From Planococcus citri (lineage: Eukaryota > Arthropoda > Insecta > Hemiptera > Pseudococcidae): a DNA stretch of 64,000 nt. Shown in pieces: positions 32,270 to 44,735 of the stretch; the first letter of the stretch is position 1, and the number at the start of each line of letters is the position of its first letter. Where the stretch lies: assembly GCF_950023065.1 (NCBI RefSeq), contig NC_088677.1, forward strand, positions 77,153,469 to 77,217,468, in the 5' to 3' direction. The position numbers were made by a program, and so were the translations under genes. The notes beneath the pieces were generated by a model. It made no database searches, had not been told where the DNA came from, and worked only from the letters and a program-made list of their open reading frames with translations.

Positions 32270-33047
32270 ATATCGCACCTCGGGAGTTATAAGGTCACAT
32301 CTAAAAAAAAATTGATTTTGATGTTTTTGCATTTTTGGGGTTTGTATGACCACCCTCAACCAAAAATTACACTTTGAGTTGGGTACATCATCTAGATCTT
32401 GTAAAAAACGCAAATGGCCTAACTCAAAATCTCAACAACATTGCAAGTTGTTTGGAGTTATAAGGGCACATCTCAAAAAACTCCACCTTTTTTGAGCAAA
32501 TTTCGTACATACAAAGTGTTAACACATAGTTTTGATTGTTTTGAATGTTTGTCAGTTAGAAATAGTCACAAGGAGTGCATTTTTTATTGGTTTGTACCAA
32601 ATGGAAAAATTTTTTTAAATTGATCACTTTTCAGAAAAATGAATTTGCACATATCATGAAATTTTAGTTTTTTGAGAAAAACTCAAAAACTAAGCACTTT
32701 AGAAAAAAACTAACGACATTAGGTCGATTGGAAATTTAATTCTCTACAACCTTGCTATCATGAAATTTTTTTTGGATGCTTCCTTTCGCCTCCACATCAA
32801 CTTTAATGAAAGGTTATAACTCAAAATGTTTTCCAAACATTGAAATATTTCCTCTTTAAGATTTTATTTTTCAAAGTGTTCTTATGCTAAATGATACCAG
32901 ATCTTTAAAATGAGGTGCTATTGATCCCTCACAATTAATTATAAGTTGATAAAAATAATGAATCAAGTTTTTAAAAAAAAGAAAATCACTCTCCTGTAAA
33001 ATTTCACTTTTTTGAGATGTGACCTTATAACTCCCGAGGTGCGATAT
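32270..33047. mobile_element. 0.8-kb TIR element, copy 2
   Basis: The ends ATATCGCACCTCGGGAGTTA and the inverse are the same as at 17995-18786. Small indels separate the copies. It lies in the LINE at 30900-33350 and so is younger than it. No ORF of transposase type. Confidence 0.85.
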
Positions 33048-33366
33048 GTATGTACTCCATACTGTACAAATGCATCAATTGTGGAACAACTGCAAGAACC
33101 AACCAGGCTAATTAAAATATGTGAAACCATGATAATGACTAATAATTTATTTTGGACATGTAGCCAGAAGAGGACTGGAAAACATTGAAAAAGGAATTCT
33201 CTTTGGCAAGGTCCCTGGAACACAAGGGAAAGGAAGATCTACAACAAGGTGGACCAATATAGTCCGGAAAGTAGTTGGCTCAATTGTGAGAGCATAGCAG
33301 CCACATGAGCTCAAGACAGAGAGGAGTGGCGGTTGTTATAAAAAAACACAAAAAAATTTTAAAAAT

Positions 33367-33748
33367 GAAGAGTGATATTCCAAAACTCGCTTTGTCCATT
33401 TTCACAACTTTTCAGGAGAGAGGAAAAACAGTTTCCCTTTAAACGGGTAAATTGGCTTTTTAGGCGAGTTTAGCACTTTATTTGGGTGGATTTATGATGT
33501 AGGAGTGTAGGTATACATTTCATCCACTAAATACTGCTGAAAAAAATTTCAATAAAAATGGACAAAGCGCGTTTTGGAACATTATTTTTTCAAAAATTTT
33601 TAGTGAATTGGCTATTTAGGTGAGTTTAACACCTCATTTTGGTAGGTTGATGATGTAGGAATGTGAGTTAATACTTCATCTACCAAGTACCACTGAAAAC
33701 CCAACTTTGATAAAAATGGACAAAGCGAGTTTTGGAATATCACTCTTC
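33367..33748. mobile_element. MITE-A (shared 36-bp terminal framework)
   Basis: The 36-bp inverted ends are identical: GAAGAGTGATATTCCAAAAC, then TCGCTTTGTCCATTTT. AAAT lies on both sides (33363-33366, 33749-33752). The interior is a degenerate tandem pair of about 155 bp (units starting at about 33450 and 33606), and a third, internal copy of the end sequence lies at about 33556. The right end abuts the PAT fragment. Confidence 0.8.
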
Positions 33749-33761
33749 AAATGTATTTAAT

Positions 33762-34049
33762 TCAGCTATAAAACTCAACAATACTTAGAATAACTTGAAT
33801 TAAAGCAGCGAAAAATAATAACGAACCTATAGAAAGAAGTATGAGATCTTTCAACAAGCACAAACATACTCTTGCAGTTCTCTGTTTCTTCTGGACTAGC
33901 ATCAATGCATGTAAAAAGATAGGCATAGCTTCCTCCATTAATATCGCAAGAACTCCTGCTAAGCTGGCCATTATTTTAAAATCAGGTAAAATAACCGCGA
34001 GGCAGTAAGCCGTAATACATAGAAACATTCTCAAAGCATACTCCGCCAT
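33762..34049 (-). pseudogene. PAT gene fragment (C-terminal 95 residues)
   Basis: Open, and closely similar to the last 95 residues of PAT copy 2 (MAEYALRMFLCITAYCLAV... FFAALIQVILSIVEFYS). Homology begins abruptly at the 'CATACTCCGCCATT' block, which corresponds to about residue 371 of copy 2, and continues just past the stop codon to MITE-A. The N-terminal three quarters and promoter are missing. It is a partial duplication, not a gene. No poly(A) tail is visible, so retrotransposition cannot be shown. Confidence 0.85.
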
Positions 34050-36362
34050 TTTTAATTTGTAAAAAAATACATTTTTTACTCGCCCCTTGGCTTAGCGATT
34101 CATCTGCCCTAATCGATTCAGAAGAACTGCCGAAGTTGATTACAACGTCTTCTGGAGTGATTTAAAATTGCTGGAGAAAAGTTGACTTTTGCTGGAGGCT
34201 CCAAATCGCGTCGGAAATGATGGAAATCGATTGAAAGGGTCGATTTTGGGAGGTAGACAAAGTTTAGAATAATTTGTTGCAAAAATTGACTATAATTGGA
34301 ATTTTTCTAATATTTGAGATTTTTCAACTCTTAAAAGATACCTACACTTTTCAACTCGTCACTTCAGATTTGCGATTCACTTGCCCCAATCGGTTCAGAA
34401 AATCGAATAACAAGATCAAATTTTCAGCTGCCGAAGTTGATTACAACGCTTTCTGGAGCGATTTAATTAGCTGGAAAAAAGTTTATTTTTTCTGAAGGCT
34501 CCATGATTGGCTGGAAAATGGTGATAATCAGTTCGGAGGGTTGACTTCAGTGCAGGCTTGTTGACCGAAAAAAAAAACGGTTGAAGTAATTTATTTTTTG
34601 AGGTTATAGTGTTAAAGTTCGGGTTACGGTTATTTGTGATCTTTTTTTTTTTTTTTTTGGTTAAACAGTTTTTAAAAGTACTTTTTCCAGTTAAGGTTAA
34701 AATCCCAATAAATGATTAAAATTACGGTTAAAAAGTTGAAAATTTCTAAAACTTTTCTCTGCATTTGAAATTTTGAAATTTTTTATTATTCTAAAATGAT
34801 ACCAAATACAGTTCAAAAATTAAAACACTGGTAAAATTTAAATTCAAAATTTAACTATCTTTTCATGAAACAATTCTTTTATTACCTCTTATCACCAAAA
34901 TATCATTTAAGATCGAGCTTTAACAGCCTAAAAAGTAGGTAAGATGCAACAAGTAGACTATAAAATTTTTCAAATTTTCTATTCACGTTTTTTATTCCAT
35001 CTTTTAATTAATTTTTGTCGAATCAAATTTTAAATCACTACGAATCACATTGAAAAATATCACAAATAAAAAAAAAAATACCAGTCACTTAAATTCTTTT
35101 TTTGGATTTTTATTCACCGGGTTTTACAGTCTATTTTGATGTCAAAAAAAACTTACAATTTCGGTCACAGTTGGTGATATTCCTCCCAAAAAAATTTCTT
35201 GGTGAAGGTTAATTTTTTCGGTTGATTTACAGCAACTTAGAACCCTTGAAAGCTTTGAGTAAAATCATTTAAAATTACCCAGCAAACAAAAATTTGAGTC
35301 CGTTTCCAAATTTCAGTTTTTTTTTTGTTGATTGTGAGAAATATGTACCTACCTACTTTATTTAATAGAAATCTCTGAAATTCACTAAAAAAATTACAAC
35401 TTTTTAGCTATGTAGATGACTGCAATTTTGCGTTCGACGCTGAAATCATAAATAATCTACTTCGATAGGTTGAAATGGAATCCTTCATTACAACCCAACC
35501 GCCAAAAATACACACAAACTATTGCCTTTTTTCAGAATGGAAAATCTCTTTTTGAAGCAAATGTAGAAATTATCTCTATTTTTGAGTACAACGCAAAGTT
35601 TTAATTCATTTCAAAAGGTGAGTCACACAAACAGCTTTTGTACAAATCTTGAATACAACAAATTTTCTCTAAAACTATTTTTTCTAATATAGAAAATTTA
35701 TCTAACGTCAGTTTCTCTAAAACACAATATATTTCCTACTAAAAATGTTGCCAGCATATTTTTGTCCCCAAAACGTCAATTTCTCTAAAACATATTTCAA
35801 AGTAGGTATGAAAATTTAAAAGGCAAATATAATTTCATGGAGGGGTTTTGAGAGGTGGCGGGGGGACTGATATGGGGGGAAATATCTATTTCGCCGATTG
35901 ATATCATATTCATGACTTGAAATTTTCATCCTCTGTTTTGGATTTTTGGAGGCCCAAAATGTGGATTTTCAAATTTCAAAACAAGAAACAAATTTGCTCA
36001 AGCGAAGGAAGGGTGAAAGTTTTTTTGAAAATTTGAATTCGAGAGGCCTCAAAACAATGTGATTTTCATAGAAAGTTAATGTTAAAAAAAACGACGACAG
36101 GCCCGAGCGAAGCAAGGGCGAAAACTTTTGAAAATTTTGTATCTTGACTCTTGAGAGAACTTATTTTTAGGAGTCGCACTCCCTCATCATGTGACCACAT
36201 GAAGAAAAAAAAACTAGCACAAAAAAATTCATTCTCTTGAAATTTGGTAAAAAAATTTATTCATCTCATCGATTTACTTTTGCAAGAAAATCAAAACCGT
36301 TTTACAAAAAGTATTAAAAAAATAATAATAATAATAATAATAATGAAAAAACATAAATTAAT
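34050..36362. other. Intergenic repeats
   Basis: No gene is supported. GAAGTTGATTACAACG repeats lie at about 34130 and 34430, related to 2280-2330 in inverse orientation. The words GAGCGAAGGAAGGG and GAGCGAAGCAAGGG lie at about 36001 and 36112. An (AAT)n microsatellite lies at about 36323-36345, just beyond the stop of PAT copy 2. Confidence 0.45.
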
Positions 36363-37760
36363 TCAGCTATAAAACTTAACAATACTTCGAATAACTTGAA
36401 TTAAAGCAGCGAAAAATAAAAACGAACATATTGAAAGTAGTATGAGATCTTTCAACAAGCACAAATATACTCTTGCAGTTTTCTTTTTCTTCTGGAACAC
36501 CATCAATGTATGCAAAAGGATGGGCATAGTTTCCTCCATTAAGGTGCCCATAACTCCTGATAAACTAGCCATTATTTTAAAATCAGGTAAAATAACCGCG
36601 AGGCAGTAAGCTGTAATGCATATAAACATTCTCAAAGCATACTCCGCCATTATCGGATGACTCATTTTACGATTTACGAATAAGTTACTCCATATTGTAT
36701 CGAATATCGTGAACAACATTAATATAAACGAGATGCAAACAGAAAACGTGTACAGATTCAGAACAACGAGCGTAAGCAGACTATCCGGAGGTAAATTGGA
36801 AAGAATGTTTCCTTGAAGACTGTCGCCATATTTCAAATACCCCAAACATCCGAAGATACAGTAGAGCACTACAACAGCTGATAATGTGACGTTGACGACG
36901 CCAAAAGAGCTTGTGAATGTTTTCGGATACCTCATGTTGTTCTTCAAAGGTACTACTATCGAAGTGCACATGAAAGCTCCCAAAGACAATCCGAAAAAAT
37001 CGGGGAACTTGGTGATATCCGCGATCGCTTTGAGATCCGATGAACTGTCGTAATCCGTTGGAATGGACACGATCAAAATTACGTTGATCACGCAAAACAC
37101 GCTGGTCAGGGTTGAAAAAGGTGCCAGGAATTTCAAATTGCGAATTAAAGACAACGGTATTATAACAATCATTATAGCGGAGATTGCAGACACGATGTTT
37201 AAATCAACATTGCAGAAATGATTGATGATAATCTGCATATTTCCACCGATTGTGATCAAGTATATGGAATTTGTGATGGATTTGTCGAATACGTAATGGA
37301 AATAAGTCAGGAATTTAGCGACAGGAATGAATTTACGAACACTGCGTGGTCCTTGCTCGAAAGTATTTGTGACAATACCCAGGAATGTTAGATTGGGCGT
37401 CTTGAGTTTCTTGCAAAGTTCGTATTCGACTTCCATTAACAGATGTACAGCGTGAGTGTAAATGCATCCTCCCAAAAAAATACCGACGATTGCGACGCCG
37501 TATCCGACGCTTTTGACAGCGAATGGCAAAGCTAACATACCAGTTCCGAGGATGCTTTTAAACATGTTGAATGCCGTTCCCCAGAAAAAGGAAGGATAAT
37601 GTTCATTACCGAACGAATGAGGGTCGTAGTCTTGTGAGGATTCTTCCTTCGTTGGATTTTTATCGCATGGTGGTGGCTTCTCCAAGTCACCGGTTTGGTG
37701 GTCTGATTGGTTTGAAGATGACATACAGTTATAGACTGCTAGTACGGAATTTGACACCAT
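36363..37760 (-). CDS. Proton-coupled amino acid transporter (SLC36/PAT), copy 2
   Basis: 465 residues, intronless, ATG 37758-37760, same layout as copy 1. The acidic N-terminus has 'DYDPHSFGNEHYPSFFWGT', the first membrane block is 'ILGTGMLALPFAVKSVGYG', and 'FPDFFGLSLGAFMCTSIVVPLKNNM' is intact. Differences such as 'HAVHLL' and 'KKKKTARVYLCLLKDLILLS' group it with the fragment at 33762-34049. It faces away from copy 3, with which it shares roughly 1.5 kb of upstream DNA. No frameshift or stop is seen, so it is probably functional. Confidence 0.9.
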   Translation of the reverse strand: MVSNSVLAVYNCMSSSNQSDHQTGDLEKPPPCDKNPTKEESSQDYDPHSFGNEHYPSFFWGTAFNMFKSILGTGMLALPFAVKSVGYGVAIVGIFLGGCIYTHAVHLLMEVEYELCKKLKTPNLTFLGIVTNTFEQGPRSVRKFIPVAKFLTYFHYVFDKSITNSIYLITIGGNMQIIINHFCNVDLNIVSAISAIMIVIIPLSLIRNLKFLAPFSTLTSVFCVINVILIVSIPTDYDSSSDLKAIADITKFPDFFGLSLGAFMCTSIVVPLKNNMRYPKTFTSSFGVVNVTLSAVVVLYCIFGCLGYLKYGDSLQGNILSNLPPDSLLTLVVLNLYTFSVCISFILMLFTIFDTIWSNLFVNRKMSHPIMAEYALRMFICITAYCLAVILPDFKIMASLSGVMGTLMEETMPILLHTLMVFQKKKKTARVYLCLLKDLILLSICSFLFFAALIQVIRSIVKFYS

Positions 37761-39300
37761 TTTTATAATTTGACGCGAATAATTTTTTGGTAGAATAATT
37801 TCAACGAATTTTACAAGTATTCGAAATTCAACTCGTCACCAACGGTAATAATAGGTACAATTAGTCGTGTTTTATCATCACTCGATGCGATGCGACGTAC
37901 ATTTTATGAAATTTGAGACGGTGCTGGTACTTGAAATTCATGGTTCATTTAGAGAGCTAATCCCGAGATCAGATCAATGGTTCATTTCACGTGGTAATAA
38001 ATTTTACGTAACGTGACAGTGAGTTTTATGAGGCGTGTAACGTACATGGATTTTATTTCGATTTCATTGGTTCAAATGAAGATCGAGGATGTTAAGACAT
38101 CATCAAACTCTGGGCTCTTTCAAAAGAATTTATACGTACCAAAATTTGCGATGAAAATACGATTTTCTAACTCTTTGCAAATGAAAGGTACCTACACGCA
38201 TGAAACAAACTTTAAAAATTTTTTATCATCCAATATTTTTTCAAAATTATGAAATTTACATTTCAAAAATCCGACATTGGAATGATCATTTTTTAAATTT
38301 AAAATTTTTCGAATTTCTTCGTATTTTTCAAAATTTCCATTTTTTTATGCCTGCATAGGTCTCGAGATTCAGATTGTGAGATTCATATAATTATGTATTC
38401 GCCCTAGACCATAAAAACTTGAATAATTTCCAGATTTTCTGCAGAATCCTCACTGGTGAGATTCACAGATTCGCCCCAAGACCACCATCTTGAGGCAATC
38501 TTCTGCAAAAACATGGAAAATTTCCAGATTTCCGCCAATCTATCAATATCGGATTATCATAAAGTAAATTTCAATACTAGGCTTCCATGATTTTCTAAGT
38601 CTCTTGTAGAAACTTGGAAATCAAATGTTCAGAATCTCAAAAATGTCAACACCAGTCGTCAGTTTTTTTGGTAGATTTTTTTACTGAAATCTTGGAAATC
38701 AAATTTTCAAAATTTCAAATTTTAAAATACATATTATTTTGAAATTTAAAACCAGTGTTTGAAATTTTGGTACAGGAAGCTTTAAAAGAAATTTAAAAAG
38801 TGACTGAAGTTTTTGAAATTTGAAAATTTGATCTTCAAAATTTTGGCGAAGGAAGCTAAAAAAAAAAAATACTTGAAAATTTTTCTCATCGATCACCTAT
38901 TTTTTCGAAATTCTGAAAATCAGATTTCAAAATTGTCAAACTAAACTTTCGAAATTCACAAAATTTTGAAAGTCTTTCACATATTTTCCAAAAGGTAGGT
39001 AGGTAGGTAGGTAGGTACCTACCTATTGTTTTAAAATCTAATGATTTTCAAAATGTAAATTTTCAAAAAAAGATTTATAATTTTGAAAAATTGACGATGA
39101 AACGTTTTCAGAATTTGTTTTATAGCTTCCTGGAACTACTTATAATTTGAATGAATTTTTAAAGATTTTGGATTTTTCAAAATAACCCAAAAAAAACATT
39201 TCTTTTTTTACTAGGTACTTGTATCATTTTCGAATCTTCAAAATGTAAAATTTTACCCCCTCCTTCCCTCAAATTGAAACTTTTTTGGGAGTGACCGACA
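37761..39300. repeat. Upstream arm of the PAT2/PAT3 inverted duplication
   Basis: The inverse of this stretch aligns in pieces with 46400-48008. Shared pieces include 'CTGATCTCGGGATTAGCTCT', 'ACATTTGATTTCCAA...AAGAGACTTA' and, at the far end, 'GGGGGTAAAATTTTACATTTTGAAGATTCG' (in two parts). Similarity decays away from the gene. A (GTAG)n run lies at about 38997-39022. Confidence 0.7.
37988..37993. promoter_or_regulatory. Conserved CACGTG E-box upstream of PAT copy 2
   Basis: About 228 bp before the ATG (minus-strand reading TTACCACGTGAAATG), in a block conserved with copies 1 and 3. Confidence 0.5.
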
Positions 39301-40024
39301 GACTGTACCTGTACAGTGTACATGTTTTGCTATCCGAAAATGGCAAAAAAACCAAAATTTTTTCAAAAATAACCCCACTTGGGGACCTCTGACTCAGCTT
39401 CCTAAACTGCTAGGGAACTCAAAATTTTTCTACGTTTATAATTTTTCCATGATATTTTTTTCTCTCTTATCCGGTTGTCAACTATCTGAATTTTCTACTT
39501 GTCCCAGCATTCGAGGAACTTCATCCCCTCATCGTCAATTGTCTGGTCCAGTTTGTCCGCGTTGAAGTCACCATATAATCAACACTTGAAAAGGTGTCTG
39601 TCATTTTGTACCTCATCACAGATCGTCATCAGCCAAGTACCATCTGTGTAGATTGGATTTTGAGCATGTTGTTCCACTTCTCAGTCTATTCAGCGTTTTC
39701 CAGAGGTTGTACTGTTTCAGTTGGCTGCCTTGAGGCAATGATTCGCTCATAGTATGGCTTCTTGATGCTGTATTCCAGCTTTGACAGTGCTCAACTTCAG
39801 CAGGAGCACTTAATTCATTTATGTACTATGTTCTCAGGAAACTGTGTCTGGATTTTAGCCTGCTCTCTGGTAATTCATTGTAGCCATACATGGGGTGTAG
39901 GGGGTTGAGTGTTGCTTTAGTTTTTTCTGCTCTAGCAGCCACCTTCCTACATACCTCCAGGGGTGCAATCCCTGTGATACAATGCAAAGCTGTGAGTAGG
40001 GCCAATCTAAGGCACCCTCCCTTT

Positions 40025-41028
40025 CAACAATGACCATGCTAATTTTGATGTAAATGTTGATCCATCTACATCAGTCACTTTTGGATATCACATGTTGATG
40101 TGAATTTCGACCTGATTTCGACCAGATTGTCGGTGTAATTGTTGACCAATGTTGATCGACATTCATGTTGACAATTGGTCCGACATAGGATTGAAATTTG
40201 CATCGACATGGGGGATCCAAATGTGACAGATGTGGATGGATCGACATTTGCATCGACATGTTTGTCGATTGCCTGCTATGAAAAAGTTGAAAATTTAATT
40301 TCAAAAATGGAAATTTTTTCCTAAAATGATTTTCTCAAAGGCGGCCATTGCTCTGCTGAAAGCAGTATCAATGCGGAGGCCACCTCCAAGAGGTATAGAT
40401 GGAAAGTCTGTACAATACATATAAGAAATTGAACATATACTCCTTATATTGAAGCGGTGCAATACTTATCTAAGAGAACTGAACTAATGCATTTTCATGT
40501 CGACAACATGTCAATGTTAATGTCAATGTGAAGTTTGAAATCAACAAATACATCCATAATATCAGTGTGATTTTCAAAGTTTGAGAAACCTTTGAAAATT
40601 TGGTCACGGTTGGTGTTGGTGTAATTGTGGACCATCAACTTTAACATCAACATATCATCAACAACTGCAATTTATGAAATAATGAATAATTTTGTAAATT
40701 CCACCAAAAATTTGTTCTTCTCTTCAAACAAGATGATATTATTTTGAATTGTTTACCAGACTTTTAAACACTAAAACAAAATTTTAATTCTGAAAAACTG
40801 GTTGACATGGTTGTGGACATAAATTTTAAGCATCAAATTTTACATCAACATGTCGAGATCGCATGTCAAGGTATCAGAAATGATGAGAAATTTTCAAAAA
40901 TGGTTACTAACCTGGCTTATTTACAGACAGAAAATCCCTAGTAAATAACTACTTGATCACTTTTCTATCATTATATTGGAAAAAAACATGGTTGATGCAA
41001 ATGTCGACGTCAGCAATTGTTGTACGGG
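40025..41028. mobile_element. TCGACAT-rich fold-back repeat, copy A
   Basis: About 1 kb with many copies of the palindrome-like words CATCGACAT and ATGTTGAT. The ends resemble GTACAACAAT and its inverse. The same sequence lies inverted at about 54442-55127, including the internal GTCTGTAC / CTCTTGGAGG block. Non-coding. Confidence 0.6.
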
Positions 41029-41099
41029 CTATCACCAATTGACAGGCTTTGTTCAGGGGTACATCTACTTTTTTAGCATGTGCTGATCGTCCCCATACT

Positions 41100-41711
41100 C
41101 AGGGGTGCTAACCATAACCGCAAAAAACTGAAAACCGTAACCAAAACCCGAACAAGATCCATAATTTTAGGCATTTTCAAACCCTAACTGAAAACAAAAA
41201 CCAAAATTTCATAGGTTTTTTAAAAATTGTAAAAAAACCATAACAAGCATAATGAAGCAGTGTGAGTGAAACCAAAACCTAAACCGATATAATTTATTAC
41301 GGTTTTCAGTTTGGATTTTTTCAGGTTTTTTAAATTTTTTTGGGGGGGGGGATTTTTTTACATTTTTGACTTTTGAGACTCAAAATCCAGGGAAATTGAT
41401 AAATTTACTAATTAGTATTCTTGAAAAATATATACATATACTTTTTTTAGAATTATTATGACATGACTACAGTTTGTTTTCTGAGATTGAGAAATTTTGA
41501 AGAAATTAAAAAAAAAATATGTAAAACCGAAAAAAAAAACCTAAAACGAAACTGAAACTGAAATTTTTGTATATACCTAAGATCAAAACCAAAACTGAAA
41601 CCCGAAATTTTGAATTTCAAAACCAAAACTGAACCAAAAACCGAAAAATTTCAATGAAAAATTGGACTGAAACTGTAATTGTAATTAAAATAATTAAGGT
41701 TAGCACCCCTG
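41100..41711. mobile_element. hAT-type MITE, 612 bp
   Basis: The ends CAGGGGTGCTAACC and the inverse are perfect over 14 bp. Flanking octamers CCCATACT (41092-41099) and TCCATACT (41712-41719) agree at seven of eight positions. The interior is a low-complexity run of AAAACCGAAACC-like words, on both strands. Confidence 0.85.
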
Positions 41712-42096
41712 TCCATACTAGGCATGCATATTCTGCCACTGAATAACACAGTGCTAGCGCTGTTGTATGCAGGACCTGCAGTTTAGCTCCTCATCTGCTG
41801 CCTACCAGCTTTTGGATCAGGTTTGTTCTAGCAGCCACTTTCATTTTGGTCTTTTCACAGTGTTGCTGGTAGGTGAGTGATCTATTCAGGGTCACTACTA
41901 GGTATTTGGGATGGTCAGTGTGATTCAGTGCAGTGTTTCCTCCTTGGATGTTAAGCTGTCTCTTAGCCTCACGGTTTTGCAGTTGGAATGAACAAGTTTC
42001 TGTCTTAGCTGGGTTTCCCCTCAGGTGGTTGGCTCTGTAGTATGCCTCAAGTTCTTCTATTGTCTGATTCAGCATATCTTCCACCTCTGCAATATG

Positions 42097-42784
42097 AGTT
42101 TGGTATTTGCTATTTTGAATTGATACAAGAAATTTGCAGTGTCAAGGTTTGTCATTAATTTGTTTAAAAACAAATGCTCATTTTTAGGTGTTTGTTATTG
42201 TGGTGGTGGTTGGGGGGGGGGTCAGGGGAAGAGTGTGTCCAGACAAAGGAGTAGAAGAATTTTTAATTAGACCCCCTACCCTTCACCTTCTATAGTCAAG
42301 TACATATATTTAATTTGACAGTCGAACAGAACAAATTCCTTACCAGATGGAAATCCAAACAAAAAGTGGGTGGAAAAAGTCACTAATTTCAGGCCAATAC
42401 TGAAAGTAAACTTTCTCCCTGAATTTGGTCAAAATCCAAGATACTTTTTTTTAAAATCCAACCCTAATAAAATAAAAATGGCCTGAAATTAGCTACTTTT
42501 TCCACTCATTTTTTTTAAGAACAGAAATGACTTTTGAGCATTTCCATCCAGTAAGGAATTTGTTCTGTTCAACTGTCAAATTAAATATGAAGGGGGTGGG
42601 GTCTAATTAAATATTTTTCTACTCCTTCGTGTAGACATAAAATCTCACTCTTCCTCCAATCACCTCCACCACCACCACCATTCCAAAAAACATCTAAAAA
42701 TGAACAATTGTTTTGGGAAAAATTAATGACGAACCTCGACACCGCAAATTTCTCGTAATGATTCAAAATAACAAATACCAAACT
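42097..42784. mobile_element. Long fold-back element, about 690 bp
   Basis: The left arm (42097-42410) pairs with the right arm (42470-42784). Shared blocks in both arms are AGTTTGGTATTTG, GAAATTTGC, GGAGTAGAA, TTAATTAGACCCC and ACAGAACAAATTCCTTAC. The arms differ at many points, so it is an old copy. The target duplication is unclear. It sits at the 5' edge of the LINE remnant. Confidence 0.7.
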
Positions 42785-44735
42785 TACATCGTGAAAAAAT
42801 TATAAACGTAATAAATCGAGATGAAATTCGGCTCTGAAAAAAAAACCGACCACCTAAAGCGTTCGTCTGGTATTTTTTTTTTCAGTGGCACACAGAAAAA
42901 GATCTAAGCAAATCGAAAGAAAGAGAGAGAAGAGAAGAGAAGAGAAAAGTGGGCGAACACGAAAATATTCGGTAATTCATTAAGTTAACATTTGCAAAAG
43001 GAAAAAGCTGCAGTAAGAAAGAATAGATGCGAAGGTAATGGATGGTGCGAGGGTATAGAGCAAGAAAAGCGCGCGACGGGAGGTGAAACGACGACGTTGT
43101 CGTCGTCGTTAAGAGAGCTCGCAAATATTAATTTTGTACGTCGATCAACAACGAGCAGGGAATGGAATTCTTTTTATAAAATAAATTTGCCTGCATAATG
43201 AACTATACAGCAGTGAGTTGTAAAGCGAAGGTAGTTTTTTGTTTGGAACATAACAAGTACCCCTGGTAAACGATCACGTTTCGCGAATGAAAGAAAATTT
43301 ATTTGTTGCCTGCGCTTTTGTACGAAATCATTTATAGCGGTATAGACGATTTGTATCGGAGAAAAAGTATAAGAAAATTGTGAATTGCGCTGCGCCGCAC
43401 ACACGTATCGCATACACGTCGATTGGTATAGTTTTGAGCGAAAAATGAGAAAGCGCAAGAAAGGATAAGGTATTTCCACGGTATAGAGAACCTTCATAAA
43501 TTACCTCATCTTGTAATTTCGCCGAGACTTACATGATTGTGGCGGTTTTCATTTCAACAATTTCAGCCCTCGAAATAAAGCTCTCGCTTCAATTTTCGAC
43601 TCCGCCTTTATACGAGAGACCGGCCCCCGCCTCGTCCCGCGTCCGCCGCTTTCACCATCTCTCGTTTTCAACTCTTCACTATGGTACTACAAAAACTCAT
43701 CAATGATTTATCGGCTCGGTAATTCGCCGAAATTTGCGCCTTTTCGGTTACATTTAATAAATTAGTATTTCTATACGTATTTTTCTTTTTTCTCGCTATT
43801 CGCTATTCGCGCTGCAGCTTGCTGCTTCAGCTTTCACCTTGTGTGTACTCGTCGTCGTCTTCGTAGTCGTAGTCGTAGTCGTACCTAACTCAATAACTCG
43901 TTTTAACCGCGACGATGTAATAAATTTCGCAGTCTAAGGCGCGAATATATTAACGCGTATGTGTTCATTTTCGATACCATGGCTGCTTTGGTATTTCCAA
44001 GTATCGCCTTCGCCTTATAACATTCAATGCCTTCCGCTCACAGATGCGAGGAATCGATATATACTTACTTACACGCATAAGACCAACTTTTCGCCATTGG
44101 AACGCATTCTAGACGTGGAGTAGGCTCGGATTCAAGTTCGGCATAGTTCAGAACCGTGTAATCGATATGCATGAAGCCACATATTATATGGAACACTTTT
44201 TTTTCACTATATTGTACCCTTGGGGTCCTATGAGGGTGATGCTTCTTCTACCCTCTAAGGTTGCGCCTGTTCTAATAATAATTAGTGAATTTGTTTGCCA
44301 AAATAGATTAATCATTCGGAGAATTGAATTCGAGTACTTCAAATGTGATGCGGGAAGGAAAACAGCTATAGGGGAGGGGGTACTGCTACGTGTGGCAAAT
44401 TGGGTATTATTTGAGTACTTCTGAGCAAAAATTTGTTCGAAAAATACTGCCCTCTGAAAACATGAAAAGAATCCAAGATCTCCCATCCTATACACCTACA
44501 TTATGATTTGAATCAAGTGGAAATTTATCAAAAGTTGCACATCCCTCCCCCACCCCACAGGGCTCATACTCAATTTTTTCCACAAAAAAGAGTGACTTCG
44601 GCAAAAAAAAAAAAACTCGAAAAAGTGAGAAACCGAAAATAAATAGAAAAAAAACACCGACTTTCCTTCAAATGAAAATCTTTTACGAACGATCACTTTT
44701 TTTGAAACATTTGTATAGCAAATTGATGTTTACAG
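42785..44735. other. Non-coding, GC-richer stretch
   Basis: No gene recognised. About 42900-44160 has more CpG words than the repeats around it, a purine (GAGAA)n run at about 42918-42950, and a GTAGTC microsatellite at about 43865-43883. It may be unique or regulatory DNA. ORFs here show no family features. Confidence 0.35.

Larger units (their letters stand above)
30900..33350 (+). pseudogene. LINE with RT fragments, broken by two nested DNA elements
   Basis: Conceptual fragments, in order, are 'NYHTIALIPHASKVML' (about 31100), 'EQAGFMPRRSTREQILNIRQ' (31197), 'VDYAKASDCVNW' (31306), 'GVKQGSILS' (31479), a decayed YADD-type 'ISITLMIPP' (about 31810), 'VNSFIYLGSLV' (32000) and a C-terminal segment (32060-32265 and 33050-33300). 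This is the RT and post-RT region of an endonuclease-RT LINE. The two interruptions are the MITE at 31537-31738 and the TIR element at 32270-33047. Stops and shifts make it dead. The 5' endonuclease part is missing. Confidence 0.85.
39450..42090 (-). pseudogene. Second LINE family, broken by two nested elements
   Basis: On the minus strand, 42084-41791 encodes 'LEAYYRANHLRGNPAKTETC... HPKYLVVTLNRSLTYQQHC... KVAARTNLIQKL', a late RT segment of arthropod LINEs. 40020-39480 carries the C-terminal part with conceptual 'LNRLRSG' and 'FLECWDK' and several stops. The gap 40025-41720 is filled by two DNA elements. The sequence differs from the 30900-33350 family. Non-functional. Confidence 0.75.

Noticed and set aside
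38997..39025. GTAG repeats as a CRISPR-like or functional array
   Set aside because: Simple microsatellite with no spacers.
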